A stretch of DNA of 64,000 bases from Diplonema papillatum. Taxonomy: Eukaryota > Euglenozoa > Diplonemea > Diplonemida > Diplonemidae. Location: the NCBI GenBank assembly GCA_030068145.1, contig JAPJBO010000218.1, positions 186,001 through 250,000 on the forward strand, read 5' to 3'. Under the pieces are notes generated by a model that was given only the letters and a program-made list of their open reading frames with translations, did not search any database and was not told the DNA's origin. Made by a program: the position numbers and the translations under genes. Below, one piece after another: positions 10,201 through 20,284 of this stretch (the first letter of the stretch is position 1; the number at the start of each line of letters is the position of its first letter).

Positions 10201-12325
10201 CCGCGTTCCGGGGGGGGGGGGTTTTGGCGGGGTTCCTTTTTAGCCACATGCGGTGTGCGAAGAAACTGAACCGCCCGAGTAGGATCGTGTCGCCAGTACA
10301 TTTGTTACCGAAGGGAACGTCTTCGAAACGGTTGCACGCGAAAAATTCAAGTGCCGCACTTGCGAAAGTGTTCACGCATGGACCCCCTCAGAGAGACGTC
10401 TGTTTTCGCAAAGCGCAAAGCTATTCTGCCTCATCATTTCATCACAGTAGTTCAGCAACTATTCCGAGCAACCTAGCACTTTGGGCTCTAATCGAAAGCG
10501 AACGCTGGAAGCATAATAAAAAGGTCAACCAAACAGATACTAACACATTCGCTGCTCGAGACAAGCATCCTCACTCTTGTGTTGAACCTGCTGCTACTAC
10601 GGTGGGGTGGAAACATAGTATGCCTGTTTAACACTTCTCCCGGACGTTTGACCCAGCAAGCTACGGTGTCATAAAACGCCATCCACCCGCTTACCGTTGA
10701 GAAGAGTTGGGAAGGCTTTCAAGTTCCAACCGTTGCTCTTTACGCTCCTGACACTCCTGTTTGCACTGCAATTCATTCAAAAACTGGCAACTTATACAAG
10801 GTGTCCCGGCCGCTGCTCAACGGCTTTATCACTAGCACCTATCGTGGTATCCGTGGTAAGCTGTGGTATCCACAGCACCTACGTATTTATCACCTGCTAG
10901 GTATCAGGGATGCTGAGTAGGTAGTAGCTAGGTGGTATCCACCAGCTGCACCATACTCGTGGATGTGTACACACCACCACCATCCACTAGCACCTATCGT
11001 GGTATCCGTGGTATGCTGTGGTATCCACAGCACCTACGTATCCATCACCTGGGATGCTGAGTAGGTAGTAGCTGTGGTATTCACCCGCTGCACCATACTC
11101 GTGGATGTGTACACACCACCACCATCCACTAGCACCTATCGTGGTATCCGTGGTATGCTGTGGTATCCACAGCACCTACGTATCCATCACCTGCTAGACA
11201 TCAGGGATGCTGAGTAGGTAGTAGCTAGGTGGTATCCACCGCTGCACCATACTCGTGGATGTGTACACACCACCACCATCCACTAGCACCTATCGTGGTA
11301 TCCGTGGTATGCTGTGGTATCCGCAGCACCTACGTATCCATCACCTGCTAGGTATCAGGGATGCTGAGTAGGTAGTAGCTAGGTGGTATCCACCCGCTGC
11401 ACCATACTCGTGGACACCACCACCATCCACTAGCAGCTAGTGCAGTACCGTGGTACGCGGTGGTATCCACTAGCACCTACGTATCTACACCCACATGCTG
11501 TGGTAGCAGTATACCACGTAGTAGTAGGTACCACGTATGGGCGGCCCTGCGATTACCCCCTCAGGTGACACCACTGTTTCACCTTCAACCCCTTGCGATG
11601 CCCAGGCGCAGAAAGCTTTGCTGGGAATCTACGGGGTCAAACCCGAGAGTGTTACAACTCCAGAATGGGAAACCCGGTGCTCCTTGGAAAGATTTCGGAG
11701 CATCTCTTCACAGCAGCAAAGATTGATCTTTTTTGACGTGTCATTGCTCTCGAGGCGCAGTGTCTGAGTTCAAGCTCGGGGTCTGGCCATAAAATATGTG
11801 TCCCCCGTCCGTAAAGGGTTCACCATGCTTCAATTGTATCGGCTGCAATATGCATGCGTCCCATTCCATTTTCCTGCACTTTTTCATGCAACTCGACCCC
11901 CCTTCTCGTCCCTGCAGATTCTGAACCTCGGAGGCGGCGAAGCTGGGTTCATGCGAGCCCTTGCCATTCTGACCGTGGTGCCCGGCACCATGTACACCAC
12001 CGCGGCGGCCGTGGGCAACAAGGCGCAGCAGCACAACTACCTCCAAGTGGGCAACGCGACGCTGCCGGCCGCCCACTTCCAGTCGCGGAGCACAGTCAGC
12101 GGCTTCCAAGGCGTCAGCGCGGGTTTGCTCGCGAACGGGATTATGGAGGTCACCTCCCGGTACCCTGCGGCCCACTTCGCCAGCTTCCGGATGAACCTCG
12201 CTCTGCCGATGCTGATCTCGACGTATCTCGTCCTCGGCGCGAGCGGATCTTCCGACTCGTGGCTGTCCTTGTGCGGCGTGATCACCGCTATGGCCTACCG
12301 GGTGGTTCTCAAGAAAGGTTTCTAG
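7206..12325 (+). CDS. Rhomboid-like membrane protein, mitochondrial-type presequence (incomplete model)
   Basis: Three phase-0 exons can be placed: 7206-7337, 8083-8289 and 11918-12325. Exon 1 (MLAAGSRSLLRR...) is an Arg/Ser/Ala-rich, mitochondrial-like presequence ending before GTACGG. Exon 2 has a CAG acceptor, one membrane helix (CVTYALFGLMTVYLLFV) and the rhomboid L1-like segment HFSLNQENMNHNRWYT, ending at GTATGC. Exon 3 follows CCTGCAG and has several hydrophobic segments; its GFQGVSAG (12101-12124) and LSLCGVITAMAYR (from 12264) align with GxSGxxxG and HLGG-type motifs. On that alignment catalytic Ser is Gln and His is Ser. The exon expected to encode helix 2 (SxFSH region) was not found in the 3.6-kb gap, so exon 3 may belong to another gene or an exon has been lost. 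The stop after KKGF may equally be a read-through splice donor. Confidence 0.5.
7498..7664. repeat. Small inverted-repeat (MITE-like) element
   Basis: Ends 7498-7523 (GTGAACTCCAGCAACTTTTG...) and 7639-7664 are inverted copies about 26 bp long with few mismatches. The interior contains further short palindromes built on CACACCC/GGGTGTG. No coding capacity. Confidence 0.7.
7703..7914 (+). repeat. Tandem duplication, about 121-bp period
   Basis: The block starting ATGACACATTCACGTGCGAA and ending near CTAACCCAAACCAT is repeated with about 10 percent change. Confidence 0.8.
8525..8785 (+). repeat. Dispersed repeat family F
   Basis: The segment from GATGGCTGAGTGCACACC to GACGACACATACTACTACTG recurs nearly unchanged at 25657-25895. 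Confidence 0.85.
8785..8935 (+). repeat. Dispersed repeat family C, 5' part
   Basis: CACCTGCTTTGTAGGAAATA through AAGCGTTCAACAAAAA. Longer copies are at 21098-21308, 25312-25520, 39566-39768 and 54824-55240. In each genomic setting it follows directly on other repeat families. Confidence 0.85.
9088..9300 (+). repeat. 26-bp minisatellite, about 8 copies
   Basis: The unit GGCGCCTTGGGGTACACGG plus ACGAGGA is repeated head to tail with one A/G variant. Because 26 is not a multiple of 3, the peptide frame rotates each unit, so the long open frames through it are not evidence of coding. A separate block (GACGTCGAGGGGACCG and neighbours) sits on both sides, near 9040 and 9350. Confidence 0.95.
9558..9812 (+). 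repeat. Dispersed retroposon-like family D
   Basis: About 255 bp matching, in the opposite orientation, 21455-21745, 32410-32830 and 48400-48715. In the D orientation of those copies the element starts in an A/G-rich run (GAAAAAGGCCGCTCC) and ends at CTGGTACC. Here the poly-purine end appears as a pyrimidine run near 9810-9842. Confidence 0.85.
9873..10010 (+). repeat. Family B distal part
   Basis: CAGTGCGGTGTTTGAGCACA, CCTAGGCATGCCGT and AAACGACTCGTGTTTTAGTG recur near 18950-19020. The first of these blocks also appears inside family B at 6672, 33700 and 46100. Confidence 0.7.
10236..10290 (+). repeat. Family E fragment (poly-A retroposon, reversed)
   Basis: TTTTTAGCCACATGCGGTGT and GAAACTGAACCGCCCGAGTA match the fuller copies at 29405-29570, 34168-34378 and 59705-59875. 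Confidence 0.75.
10828..11530 (+). repeat. Minisatellite, about 150-bp units, five copies
   Basis: Units begin CACTAGCACCTATCGTGG at about 10830, 10985, 11129, 11279 and 11426. They are built from short TGGTATCCAC / GTGGATACCA-type words, so each unit is rich in internal inverted repeats. A related shorter array lies at 46135-46345. It lies in the gap between rhomboid-like exons 2 and 3. Confidence 0.9.
11536..11580 (+). repeat. Element H 3'-end fragment
   Basis: GGGCGGCCCTGCGATTACCC and CTCAGGTGACACCACT match the 3' end of element H at 28610-28650 and 59630-59670. Confidence 0.7.
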
Positions 12326-12700
12326 TTCCACCTCGATTGCGTACCCGTGTGGCTTTGAAGGTCAGGGATGGCACCACCACCTTTGCGTACCGGGTGGTTC
12401 TGAAGAAAGGTTTCTGGTCACGGGTGGTACCACCTCAATTGCGTACCGTGTGGGCTTTAGGGGTCAGGGGCGGCGTCGCCACCTTTGCGTCCCGGGTGGT
12501 TCTGAAAAAACGTTTCTAGTCAGGTGTGGCACCACCTCCATTGCGTACCGTGTGGCTATGAAGACCCGGTCGGTGGCACCACCTCCATTGCGCACCGTGT
12601 GGTTCCGAAGAACGGTTTCTAGTCAGGTGTGGCGCCACATCCATGGTTCTGGCGAAAGGCCTCCAGTCACCGGCGCAGCGGTAGAGAAGTCCAAGTGGAC

Positions 12701-12970
12701 AGTACGACGCTGCTGGCCGCCCACTTCCAGTCGCGGAGCACAGTCAGCGGCTTCCAAGGCGTCAGCGCGTCTGCTCGCGAACGGGATCATGGAGGTCACC
12801 TCCCGGTACCCTGCGGCCCACTTCGCCAGCTTCCGGATGAACCTCGCTCTGCCGATGCTGATCTCGACGTATCTCGTCCTCGGTGCGAGCGGATCTTCCG
12901 ACTCGTGGCTGTCCTTGTGCGGCGTGATCACCGCTATGGCCTACCGGGTGGTTCTCAAGAAAGGTTTCTA
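12701..12970 (+). pseudogene. Copy 2 of rhomboid-like exon 3, frameshifted
   Basis: Matches exon 3 from the GACGCTGC position to the end. A 2-bp loss near 12767 (GCGCGTCTGCTC in place of GCGCGGGTTTGCTC) breaks the frame within the GFQGVSAG region. The downstream part keeps LLANGIMEV to the KKGF stop. Confidence 0.9.
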
Positions 12971-13199
12971 GTTCCACCTCGATTGCGTACCCGTGTGGCT
13001 TTGAAGGTCAGGGATGGCACCACCACCTTTGCGTACCGGGTGGTTCTGAAAAAAGGTTTCTGGTCACGGGTGGTACCACCTCCATTGCGCACCGTGTGGT
13101 TCCGAAGAACGGTTTCCAGTCAGGTGTGGCACCGCATCCATGGTTCTGGCGAAAGGCCTCCAGTCACCGGCGCAGCGGTAGAGAAGTCCAAGTGGACAG

Positions 13200-13480
13200 T
13201 ACGACGCTGCCGGCCGCCCACCTCCAGTCGCGGAGCACAGTGAGCGGCTTCCAAGGCGTCAGCGCGGGTCTGCTCGCGAACGGGATCATGGAGGTCACCT
13301 CCCGGTACCCTGCGGCCCACTTCGTCAGCTTCCGGATGAACCTCGCTCTGCCGATGCTGATCTCGACGTATCTCGTCCTCGGCGCGAGCGGATCATCCGA
13401 CTCGTGGCTGTCCTTGTGCGGCGTGATCACCGCCATGGCCTACCGGGTGGTTCTGAGAAAGGTTTCTAGTCCCAGGTAGT
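13200..13480 (+). pseudogene. Copy 3 of rhomboid-like exon 3, frame intact at start
   Basis: Starts TTLPAAHLQSRS and keeps SGFQGVSAGLL and LSLCGVITAMAYR. It ends in a shifted tail (RKVSSPR) after losing one base near the usual KKGF end. It lacks the exon's 5' third and its acceptor. Confidence 0.85.
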
Positions 13481-13796
13481 ACCACCTCCATTGCGTACCA
13501 TGTGGCTTTGAAGGTCGGGGATGGCATCGCCACCTTTGCGTATCGGTGGTTCTGAAAAAAGGTTTCGAGTTAGGTGTGGCATCTCCATCGCGTACCGTGT
13601 GTCAGGGGGCGGCATCGCCACTTTTTTTGCGTACCGGGTGGTTCTGAAGAAAAGTTTCCAGTCAGGCGCGGCACACCGACGAAAGGCTTTTTAGTTACGG
13701 GCGGCATCACCACCTTTGCGCACTGTGTGGTTCCGAAGATAGGGTTCTTCTCGTCAGGTGTGGCACCACATTCACGGTTCCGACGAAAAGACGTCC

Positions 13797-14055
13797 ACCG
13801 GCCGCTCACTTCCAGTCGCGGAGCACAGTCAGCGGCTTCCAAGGCGTCAGCGCGGGTTTGCTCGCGAGCGGGATCATGGAGGTCACCTCCCGGTACCCTG
13901 CGCTCTTCGTCAGCTTCCGGATGAACCTCGCTCTGCCGATGCTGATCTCGACGTATCTCGTCCTCGGCGCCAGCGGATCATCCGACTCGTGGCTGTCCCT
14001 GTGCGGCGTGATCACCGCTATGGCCTACCGGGTGGTTCTGAAGAAAGGTTTCTAG
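13797..14055 (+). pseudogene. Copy 4 of rhomboid-like exon 3
   Basis: Same segment with an in-frame 3-bp loss in the RYPAAHF region and a Ser-for-Asn change after LLA. It ends KKGF and a stop like the parent. Confidence 0.85.
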
Positions 14056-14388
14056 TCACAGGTAGTGCCACCTCCATTGCGTACCAGGTGACTTTTAAGG
14101 TCGGGGGTGGCATCGCCACCTTTGCGTATCGGTGGTTCTGAAAAAAGGTTTCGAGTTAGGTGTGGCATCTCCATTGCGCAACGTGTGGCTTTGAAGGTCA
14201 GGGGGCGGCATCACCACTGGTTCTGAAGAAAAGTTTCCAGTCAGGTGTGACACACCACTTTCATGGTTCTGACGAAAGGCTTTTAGTCACGTGTGGCATT
14301 ACCACCTTTGCGTACTGTGTGGTTCCGAAGATAGGGTTCTTCTCGTCAGGTGTGGCACCACATCCATGGTTCTGACGAAAAGACTTCC

Positions 14389-14580
14389 ACCGGCCGCCCG
14401 CTTCCAGTCGCGGAGCACAGTGAGCGGCTTTCAAGGCGTCAGCGCGGGTTTGCTCGCGAACGGGATCATGTGCTGATTTCGACGTATTTCGTCCGCGGCA
14501 GCGGGTCCGCAGACTCGTGGCCATCCTTGTGCGGTGTGGTCACCGCTATGGCTTACCGGGGTTTGAAGAAAGGTTTCTAG
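14389..14580 (+). pseudogene. Copy 5 of rhomboid-like exon 3, internally deleted
   Basis: Retains the SRSTVSGFQGVSAGLLANGIM part, then jumps about 70 bp to the ISTYFV region. The end reads RGLKKGF. It is the most diverged copy. Confidence 0.8.
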
Positions 14581-14899
14581 TCGGGTGTGGCACCACCTCC
14601 ATTGCGTACCGTGTGGCTAGGAAGAAGGGTTAGTAGTCAGGGTGGCATCACCTTCTTTGCATACTGGTTGGTTCCGAAGAACGATTGCTAGTCACCTGTT
14701 TTGATGAACGGCTTCATTGCGTACCGTGTGGTTCTGAAGAAGGGTTAGCAGTCAGGGGTGGCATCACCACCTTTGCGCACCGTTCTAGTCAGGTGTTGGT
14801 TCTGACCAACGACGGTCGAGACGCGATGCTTTCCAGCGTGCCACCCGCGATTGCGAATCGTGTGGTGCTGAAGACGGACTTCTATCTACAGCGAGTGAG

Positions 14900-16330
14900 A
14901 GAAAGAGAGGGATCATGAACTTCGTTTGCGTTGTGGCAGCTCTGGACGAACTTGTACCAATGGGCGGACCTGTTGGTCAAGTACGAACCACACAAAAGAC
15001 CACAAGAGCCACATGAGGAATCAGCAACTTCCCCAAAGGTAGTTCGGACAGAGCATCTGTTTGGTAGACAAACCTTATGCGCTAGCTTCGTTTAACCGTG
15101 AATCTAATTTTCAGGGCTAACCACAATGTACTCTGTTTGAGTTGGAAACAGAGAGCATCAGTCAAAGGGTGTATGCCTCCACCGTCAGGTGGGCCAGGCT
15201 AGATCCGGGGTGGCTCCCTTGGTGGGTAGTCACGCCTTAGCCGTCGCGGGCCTCTTCCTCCCCAGTCACTGCTACCGCGCTGCCTTTTCCCGGGAAACAG
15301 CTAGTTTTAGCACAAACTCATCGCAGGGAAAAGGGGGAAATGCTTCCATAGCCGGAGGTCTGGCCAAGTTCCCAGTCAATCAGCCGCTGTGCAGAGTGAC
15401 ATCTTTCCTTTTACCGACCGTCTGCTATCGGATGGCGTCCGTGCGTTTTTTGCACCGTTGTGCAAAAGGTCAATTCTCATCGTGACACATTTCCCTTTGT
15501 TCCGACCGTTGAAAGCGACTGAGTTGAATCCAGCCGGAGTCATTTCACGACCAATCTAGGGCAGACCAGAGTCCAATGAAGTCAGATGGTCTGGCATGCC
15601 TTAGACTAACTTTGAGTAGGGTGCAGATATTGACAATCAAAAAGAGACTAAACGTAACAGCTTCTGCTGGTGGAGAAAAGCTGCTAAAGTACGCAACTAC
15701 TCTGACACTTGCTAATCGTCGGGAAAAACACGCAAACGCAATCCCGTGCCCGCAAACGACCCTGGATTTACAGGTACCCCGTCATGCTTTTTAGAGTTAA
15801 AGTTCGCTTGAAATTCCGGGGTCTTAGGGTCTCCGTGTGACCGTTCATGAATGGGTTCTCTTGACGCAAGAAAGGGCAATATGGTTACACGGGTTTTTGC
15901 ACTTCGCACGTAGCCTTCACGCCTAGCCGAAACCCGAGAGCACGTTGGCCTGGCAACTTCCTCCGCCGGGTATTATGTTGTCTGCCCCGACAGCTTTCTC
16001 TTTTGAGCAAAAAACACGGTCCTCTTGCGATAGGGATTGAGGATAAGGCAAAGCGATCTGCGACATCGTGGCGCATGCCTCGATGTTCTGTGTGGCGTCC
16101 GATCCACAGAGCGATAGACCTTTGTGTGCAGCATGGTGTGACGAACCACGGAAAAACTAGGCCGGCAAACTAGTAGCGAAGGAAAATGCAGACGCTTCCT
16201 ATTGCGAGAGAGAGATTGCAGATGAGGCGAAGCGGTCTGCGACCGATTGGCATTGTAAACTTCCAAAGCTCGCAAGAGCACGGCACAACGTCCAATTCAC
16301 GCACCAACAGGGCACACACCACACACCCAA
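14900..16330. other. Intergenic; dispersed repeat fragments only
   Basis: 15035-15125 (GCGCTAGCTTCGTTTAACCG and AATCTAAT) recurs at 44452-44545. 15785-15840 is a reversed copy of the short repeat seen at 42356 and 62205 (CCCGGAGTTTCAAGCGAAC type). No gene was recognised. Confidence 0.6.
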
Positions 16331-16336
16331 CACACC

Positions 16337-17809
16337 ATGCAAAACAGTAAGCCCAAATGGTTTTCCAGCACAGTTAAAGACTGTGAAGTGTTCACCGCCT
16401 GTCAGGGTAACTCATGCTCGGTCCTGCGCACAGCAGGCAAGACGGAGACCATCAAGTCGAAGCTCACACGCGAGCGCCCCGCCGAAGCCAAACTGTGGGT
16501 CATGGGGATAAGCAATCGCATGAATCGAATTCAAGACAAAAGGGTTACAGACAAAATGAAACAGTATTGGTGCCCCATGTGCAACAAGAACCGAACATTC
16601 ATCAGTGTCCCCAGACCCTTGTATGTCGTCAAAACTTCAGCTGCAGAAGCTCAGTGGTTCTTCACAGATGCTCCCGAGATGGCTCCCGAGATGTGGGCCA
16701 TAGTCGTCTGCAACGACTGCAGAAAAGCCGAACAACCCGAATCCTTCACTGTCTCCACCACCGCCTCCGAAATCCTTTTTTACAAAGCCGCCATCAGCTT
16801 AGAGCATCGGGACCATGATGCAACGTTAGACAACAGCGTGCGTAAGAACGAATCGTCTATAACCACGTACCGTTGGACCAAACTCATGTCGAACGATGAC
16901 ATGGCGGTGTACACCTGCCAAAAAAAAGTTCCGCTCTTGCATAAAAAAAAGGAGAACACTTGGTTTTCTTTGACGGACACGCTCCAAAAGGACACCGAGT
17001 TCGCGAAAGAGCTGAGCAACGGCTCAAAAATGCGTAACTTGACCCGTACCGGTTGTCTGCCGCCAGTTAAAAAAAATATCGATTCGCCAGGTGCTCAATG
17101 CCCCGCGTGCAATCGTGCCAGCGATTCCCTGCACAAGGCGCATGTCATCAAAGCGGCAAAAGACGACGAAGATAGTAAACCGATACCGGTGTCTTGTGAT
17201 AACTACAAAGATATGTGGATCATCAAGATCTGCCCGATGTGCAACAACTGCAACAATACCACACCGTTCGCCATTCATGCGGAGTACTCTTTAGACCCCA
17301 TCGTGTACAAGCTCGTGTACACCGAGGTACCAGTTACCTTGAAGAGCAGCGAAATAGATTGGATAACGAATGTGGGTCTCATATTCAAGTTCACGTCCCT
17401 CTCCACGTGCTTCCTGCGCGCCCTCGGCGATTTCATGTGCGACAAAGACCCCGAAGGCCTCGGCAAGACAGTAAATGATATTGTCGATTTTTTCGACTTC
17501 TCTCAGAGCGACGAGGAACCCGAGCCTGGTGGCTCTGAGGACAACGGCGAGACGTTGCCTGCTGGCACTCAGAGTGAAGATAAGATCGTCGGCAACGTCC
17601 TGCGCGTCTTCTCTAAGCTCCAGGAGGCGGTTCACGAGGAACACTTCGGCAACGATTTTGGGGATATCCTTGACCTCTTTAAAACGTACACCAGCAACCT
17701 CACCCGCGACGCTGAGGTTCACCAGCTCCAAAGCAACCAGCCAGATCACTCGCAGCCCCGTGATGGTTCATGTGGATACCTGCCCGCTCGAGCACCAAGT
17801 TCTTCCTAG
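16337..17809 (+). CDS. Intronless 490-aa protein with paired Cys-x2-Cys modules, one HNH-like
   Basis: A single uninterrupted frame starts MQNSKPKWFS after an ACC/ACA-rich leader. Module 1 spans CPMC (79-82) to CNDC (125-128). Module 2 spans CPAC (255-258), KAHV with His269, an Asn at 289, and CPMCN (299-303) followed by C305-N306. Module 2 fits the HNH endonuclease layout (Cys pair, His, Asn, Cys pair plus Asn); module 1 has the Cys pairs but no clear catalytic His. A strongly acidic stretch (SDEEPEPGG) follows at about 390-410, then a helical C-terminal part. I infer a zinc-binding, possibly nucleic-acid-cleaving protein with a degenerate first repeat. It could instead be a non-catalytic zinc-ribbon protein of viral or mobile origin. 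Lack of introns is consistent with transfer but does not prove it. Confidence 0.6.
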   Translation: MQNSKPKWFSSTVKDCEVFTACQGNSCSVLRTAGKTETIKSKLTRERPAEAKLWVMGISNRMNRIQDKRVTDKMKQYWCPMCNKNRTFISVPRPLYVVKTSAAEAQWFFTDAPEMAPEMWAIVVCNDCRKAEQPESFTVSTTASEILFYKAAISLEHRDHDATLDNSVRKNESSITTYRWTKLMSNDDMAVYTCQKKVPLLHKKKENTWFSLTDTLQKDTEFAKELSNGSKMRNLTRTGCLPPVKKNIDSPGAQCPACNRASDSLHKAHVIKAAKDDEDSKPIPVSCDNYKDMWIIKICPMCNNCNNTTPFAIHAEYSLDPIVYKLVYTEVPVTLKSSEIDWITNVGLIFKFTSLSTCFLRALGDFMCDKDPEGLGKTVNDIVDFFDFSQSDEEPEPGGSEDNGETLPAGTQSEDKIVGNVLRVFSKLQEAVHEEHFGNDFGDILDLFKTYTSNLTRDAEVHQLQSNQPDHSQPRDGSCGYLPARAPSSS

Positions 17810-18340
17810 TTGTAGCACCTGGTCACAGTCGGGTCAAAAGCTCTCACACCTTCAACGATTGTTACACGCGGTGACAACCTTTACAGATTGTGATGACTAT
17901 GTGCGATATGCCAACACCGGTGCCGGTACGCCCTACGCTCCCAGTGACGGTGCCGGCGGCAGGCGGGTCCTGGACTACACACGGGCTGTCTGCGTGCATC
18001 CTCGTGTGCAGGCCTCCGTGCCTCGCCAACACCAGCCGAAGCGGCGCGACCCCTGGCCGCGACAAACAGCCGTGCGACGCTGCACAACCGCGCCGCCGGG
18101 GGCGGCACAGGTGCTCGCCTGATTCCGAACACGAAGCATCACTTGCATCCTCCTCAAAGGTGCCGGCCGGCGCGGGGCCCTTGGTTCAACGTCCGCTGTG
18201 CGTCCGCCGTCTTGAATTCTTCCCTGGTTGCGACTGAAATGCAAGCGTCCTTGAGTGACGGCCCTCGGACCCCACCAATGCCTGCCAAGGCGGCGCCGCG
18301 ATTGCGCCGGGTCTCGTAGTGCGTTGACAGTAAAGCAGGG
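17810..18340. other. GC-rich flank, coding status unclear
   Basis: An open frame of about 115 residues (17890-18237) is Pro/Arg/Cys-rich with no domain. The region is GC-rich in all frames, so openness is weak evidence. Confidence 0.3.
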
Positions 18341-18344
18341 GGTT

Positions 18345-18640
18345 TACATAAGCGCCAGCTTGGTAGGAAATGCTCGACGAACGCTGTCAGACAAAGAACC
18401 GAAGGGATCCCAAGTGCTGTAACTACCGAACCACGTGTTGAACGGACGTGGGGTCATGCGGGTCTACCCCTACACGACAAGACACACAAACGCAACAGGT
18501 AAAAGGTCCTGAGTGAGAAAGCAATACACGGTGGTGTAAGCGAAGCACACATCAGATTGTGTTTATATTGGATTTACCTCAGTATTCCTCCCTTCCATTC
18601 GGAGTCAAAGCAGCAACGTCGAGTATTTTGTAGGGGACAA
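18345..18640 (-). repeat. Dispersed repeat family K
   Basis: Inverted copy of 42630-42920. Shared blocks include ACCACGTGTTGAACGGACGT, TACCCCTACACGACA and GTCGAGTATTTTG. About 10-15 percent diverged. Confidence 0.75.
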
Positions 18641-19160
18641 AAGGTTGCACACCCCTTGCGCACCCAAGTAAGGCCACCGGAGGTCCCCTGAGTAAAGACT
18701 GAAGAACGTGCACCGACCTTGCGCAGGAGGGTTTGCGGGCGCGTGCCACAGGAGCCCGAAATAGTGCTTGTACGGTCAGGGTTACCAAAAGAAAGAAAGA
18801 GCCGAAAACAGCTGCTGGCGCACCGGCTCCTCCTACTTGCATCCGACCGCCACCGTTTTCCCACGTCCCCTGTTTCTTTTGCTTGATTTCACTCCCCTCC
18901 TTTTCTTTTGTGGTGAGTTGACTAATCAGTGCATTGTTGGTCATTTACCCCTCCCCTAGGCATGCCGTCCATATGAGTCGCAAATTCCCGTCAAACGACT
19001 CGTGTTTTAGTGCCGCTCTCGTACAAACTCGCCCTTCTGCTCCTTTTTACACTCCTACTCCTCTACTCCAGAGATTCTCTTGGCCTTGCAACTGCTCCTG
19101 CTTACACCGACCTTTTTTTTCCTGTTCCCTTGATTCCCCATCACCGATTCTCCCAATGGG

Positions 19161-19893
19161 TTAGGGAACCGGTCTCCCCGTTTTCACTTTCCATTCCCGA
19201 TAGCCTGGTGGGTTGTTCCAGTAGGACTGCTTTTGTTGTCTCAACACGACTTGTGCAGCGACCTGCCAACCTTTTTCATGGCCTATTTTTGCATATCGGG
19301 TCCAAATTGCTGTAGGTACCCACTGACAACGGCTGCCATAAGGCTTAGCTGTGGGTTGCCTCGGAAAGTCGTTATAAGAAGAAGCCAGACCCCGTTGCCA
19401 GTATGCTGCATTTGCAGCCAAGGCTGGTCATCAGACACTCGCCCGCAGATCCAGCAGGGGAAAAGACAGCGCTGGCCTTCTGGAAGAATCCCGGTGCCAA
19501 GAGCTTTCACTACTTCGGTTCTTTCTAAAACGGACCTTTGCGCCTGAAACCACTGAAACCTACTAACTACGTGCGGGGAAAGGCTGGTCCAAGCCGCTGA
19601 TCTGCGGTTCTTGAAGAGTGGGGCCAGCCTGGTGCACCGCCACTATGCAGGCGGGGCAAACCCACCCGTCCGCCGCTAAGTGGTCTACGAACAGGGGCGC
19701 GATTTCCCTTGGGAGCGCCGCTTTGAGGCAGGTGGCCAGACCCCGTTTCCCGCATCGGGCCCAGAACGCCCCCGCGGTGTGGATTTATCCACAATCGACA
19801 CAGCAATCGACGCCTTCCTCCGCGGCCTCCCACTCGTCGGGGGCGCGGACAACCTGGATCGGGGACCAATCCACGGTCTTGATAGCACGAGCA
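19161..19893 (-). pseudogene. Cys-rich zinc-binding protein remnant
   Basis: On the minus strand a coherent frame from 19893 reads ...IKTVDWSPIQ, VDCCVDCG, a TAA, then in the same frame AGAFWARCGKRGLATC, DGWVCPAC and a stop near 19566. Farther down, ALGTGILPEGQRCLFPCWIC continues and passes by frameshift into AAYWQRGLASSYN and KTGRPVP. The spaced CxxC pairs suggest zinc binding. I recognise no family. One stop and at least one frameshift argue for a dead gene, perhaps a mobile-element ORF, because dispersed repeat L abuts its start. Confidence 0.4.
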
Positions 19894-19894
19894 A

Positions 19895-20010
19895 TTATAT
19901 TTTGTTTGTGCGATTTAACCTACATGTGTTCTGGTTAAACCGCTGCCAACGTTCTTTTTTGCTGTAACAAATACTGTCTCCAGGGAAGCAGAAATTGGTT
20001 GTCGCAAAAA
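19895..20010 (-). repeat. Dispersed repeat family L
   Basis: In reverse it reads CTTCCCTGGAGACAGTATT, AACGTTGGCAGCGG and TAAATCGCACAAACAAAA. The same order is at 59895-59990, with parts at 58490-58530 and 58940-58995. Confidence 0.75.
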
Positions 20011-20284
20011 ACAGTGTGCAATTGACCAGCCACGGGTCGTGGTGGGAGCTCGTCCACTGCGGGAAATGTTTTCGCCGCCACGAAAGTCTTTCCCACAGTG
20101 CGTTGCATTGCGGTCAATCTTTTTTTGTATTAGGGTGCTCTAAAAAAAACTAGGGCCTATAAAGGTGTTTTTCTCTGAGCCTCTGCTTCATAAAGGCGTC
20201 GCATCTGTCGTGGCCACTCTGGTTGTACACAGATCACAGATACTTTGAGTCGTCTTGTACTTCCGTTGTAGAGTGTCGTCAGGT

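Larger units (their letters stand above)
12326..14790 (+). repeat. Exon-derived minisatellite surrounding copied exons
   Basis: Between and after the copied exon 3 segments lie dozens of degenerate units combining GCGTACCGTGTGGTT, CTGAAGAAAGGTTTC, TAGTCAGGTGTGGCA and CCACCTCCATT. The first part is nearly identical to the last bases of exon 3 (TACCGGGTGGTTCTCAAG...TTTCTAG), so the satellite seems seeded by the exon end. Confidence 0.85.

Noticed and set aside
16337-17809. Shadow frames at 16414-16818 and 17475-18122
   Set aside because: They overlap the better 490-codon frame, with poorer composition and no motif.
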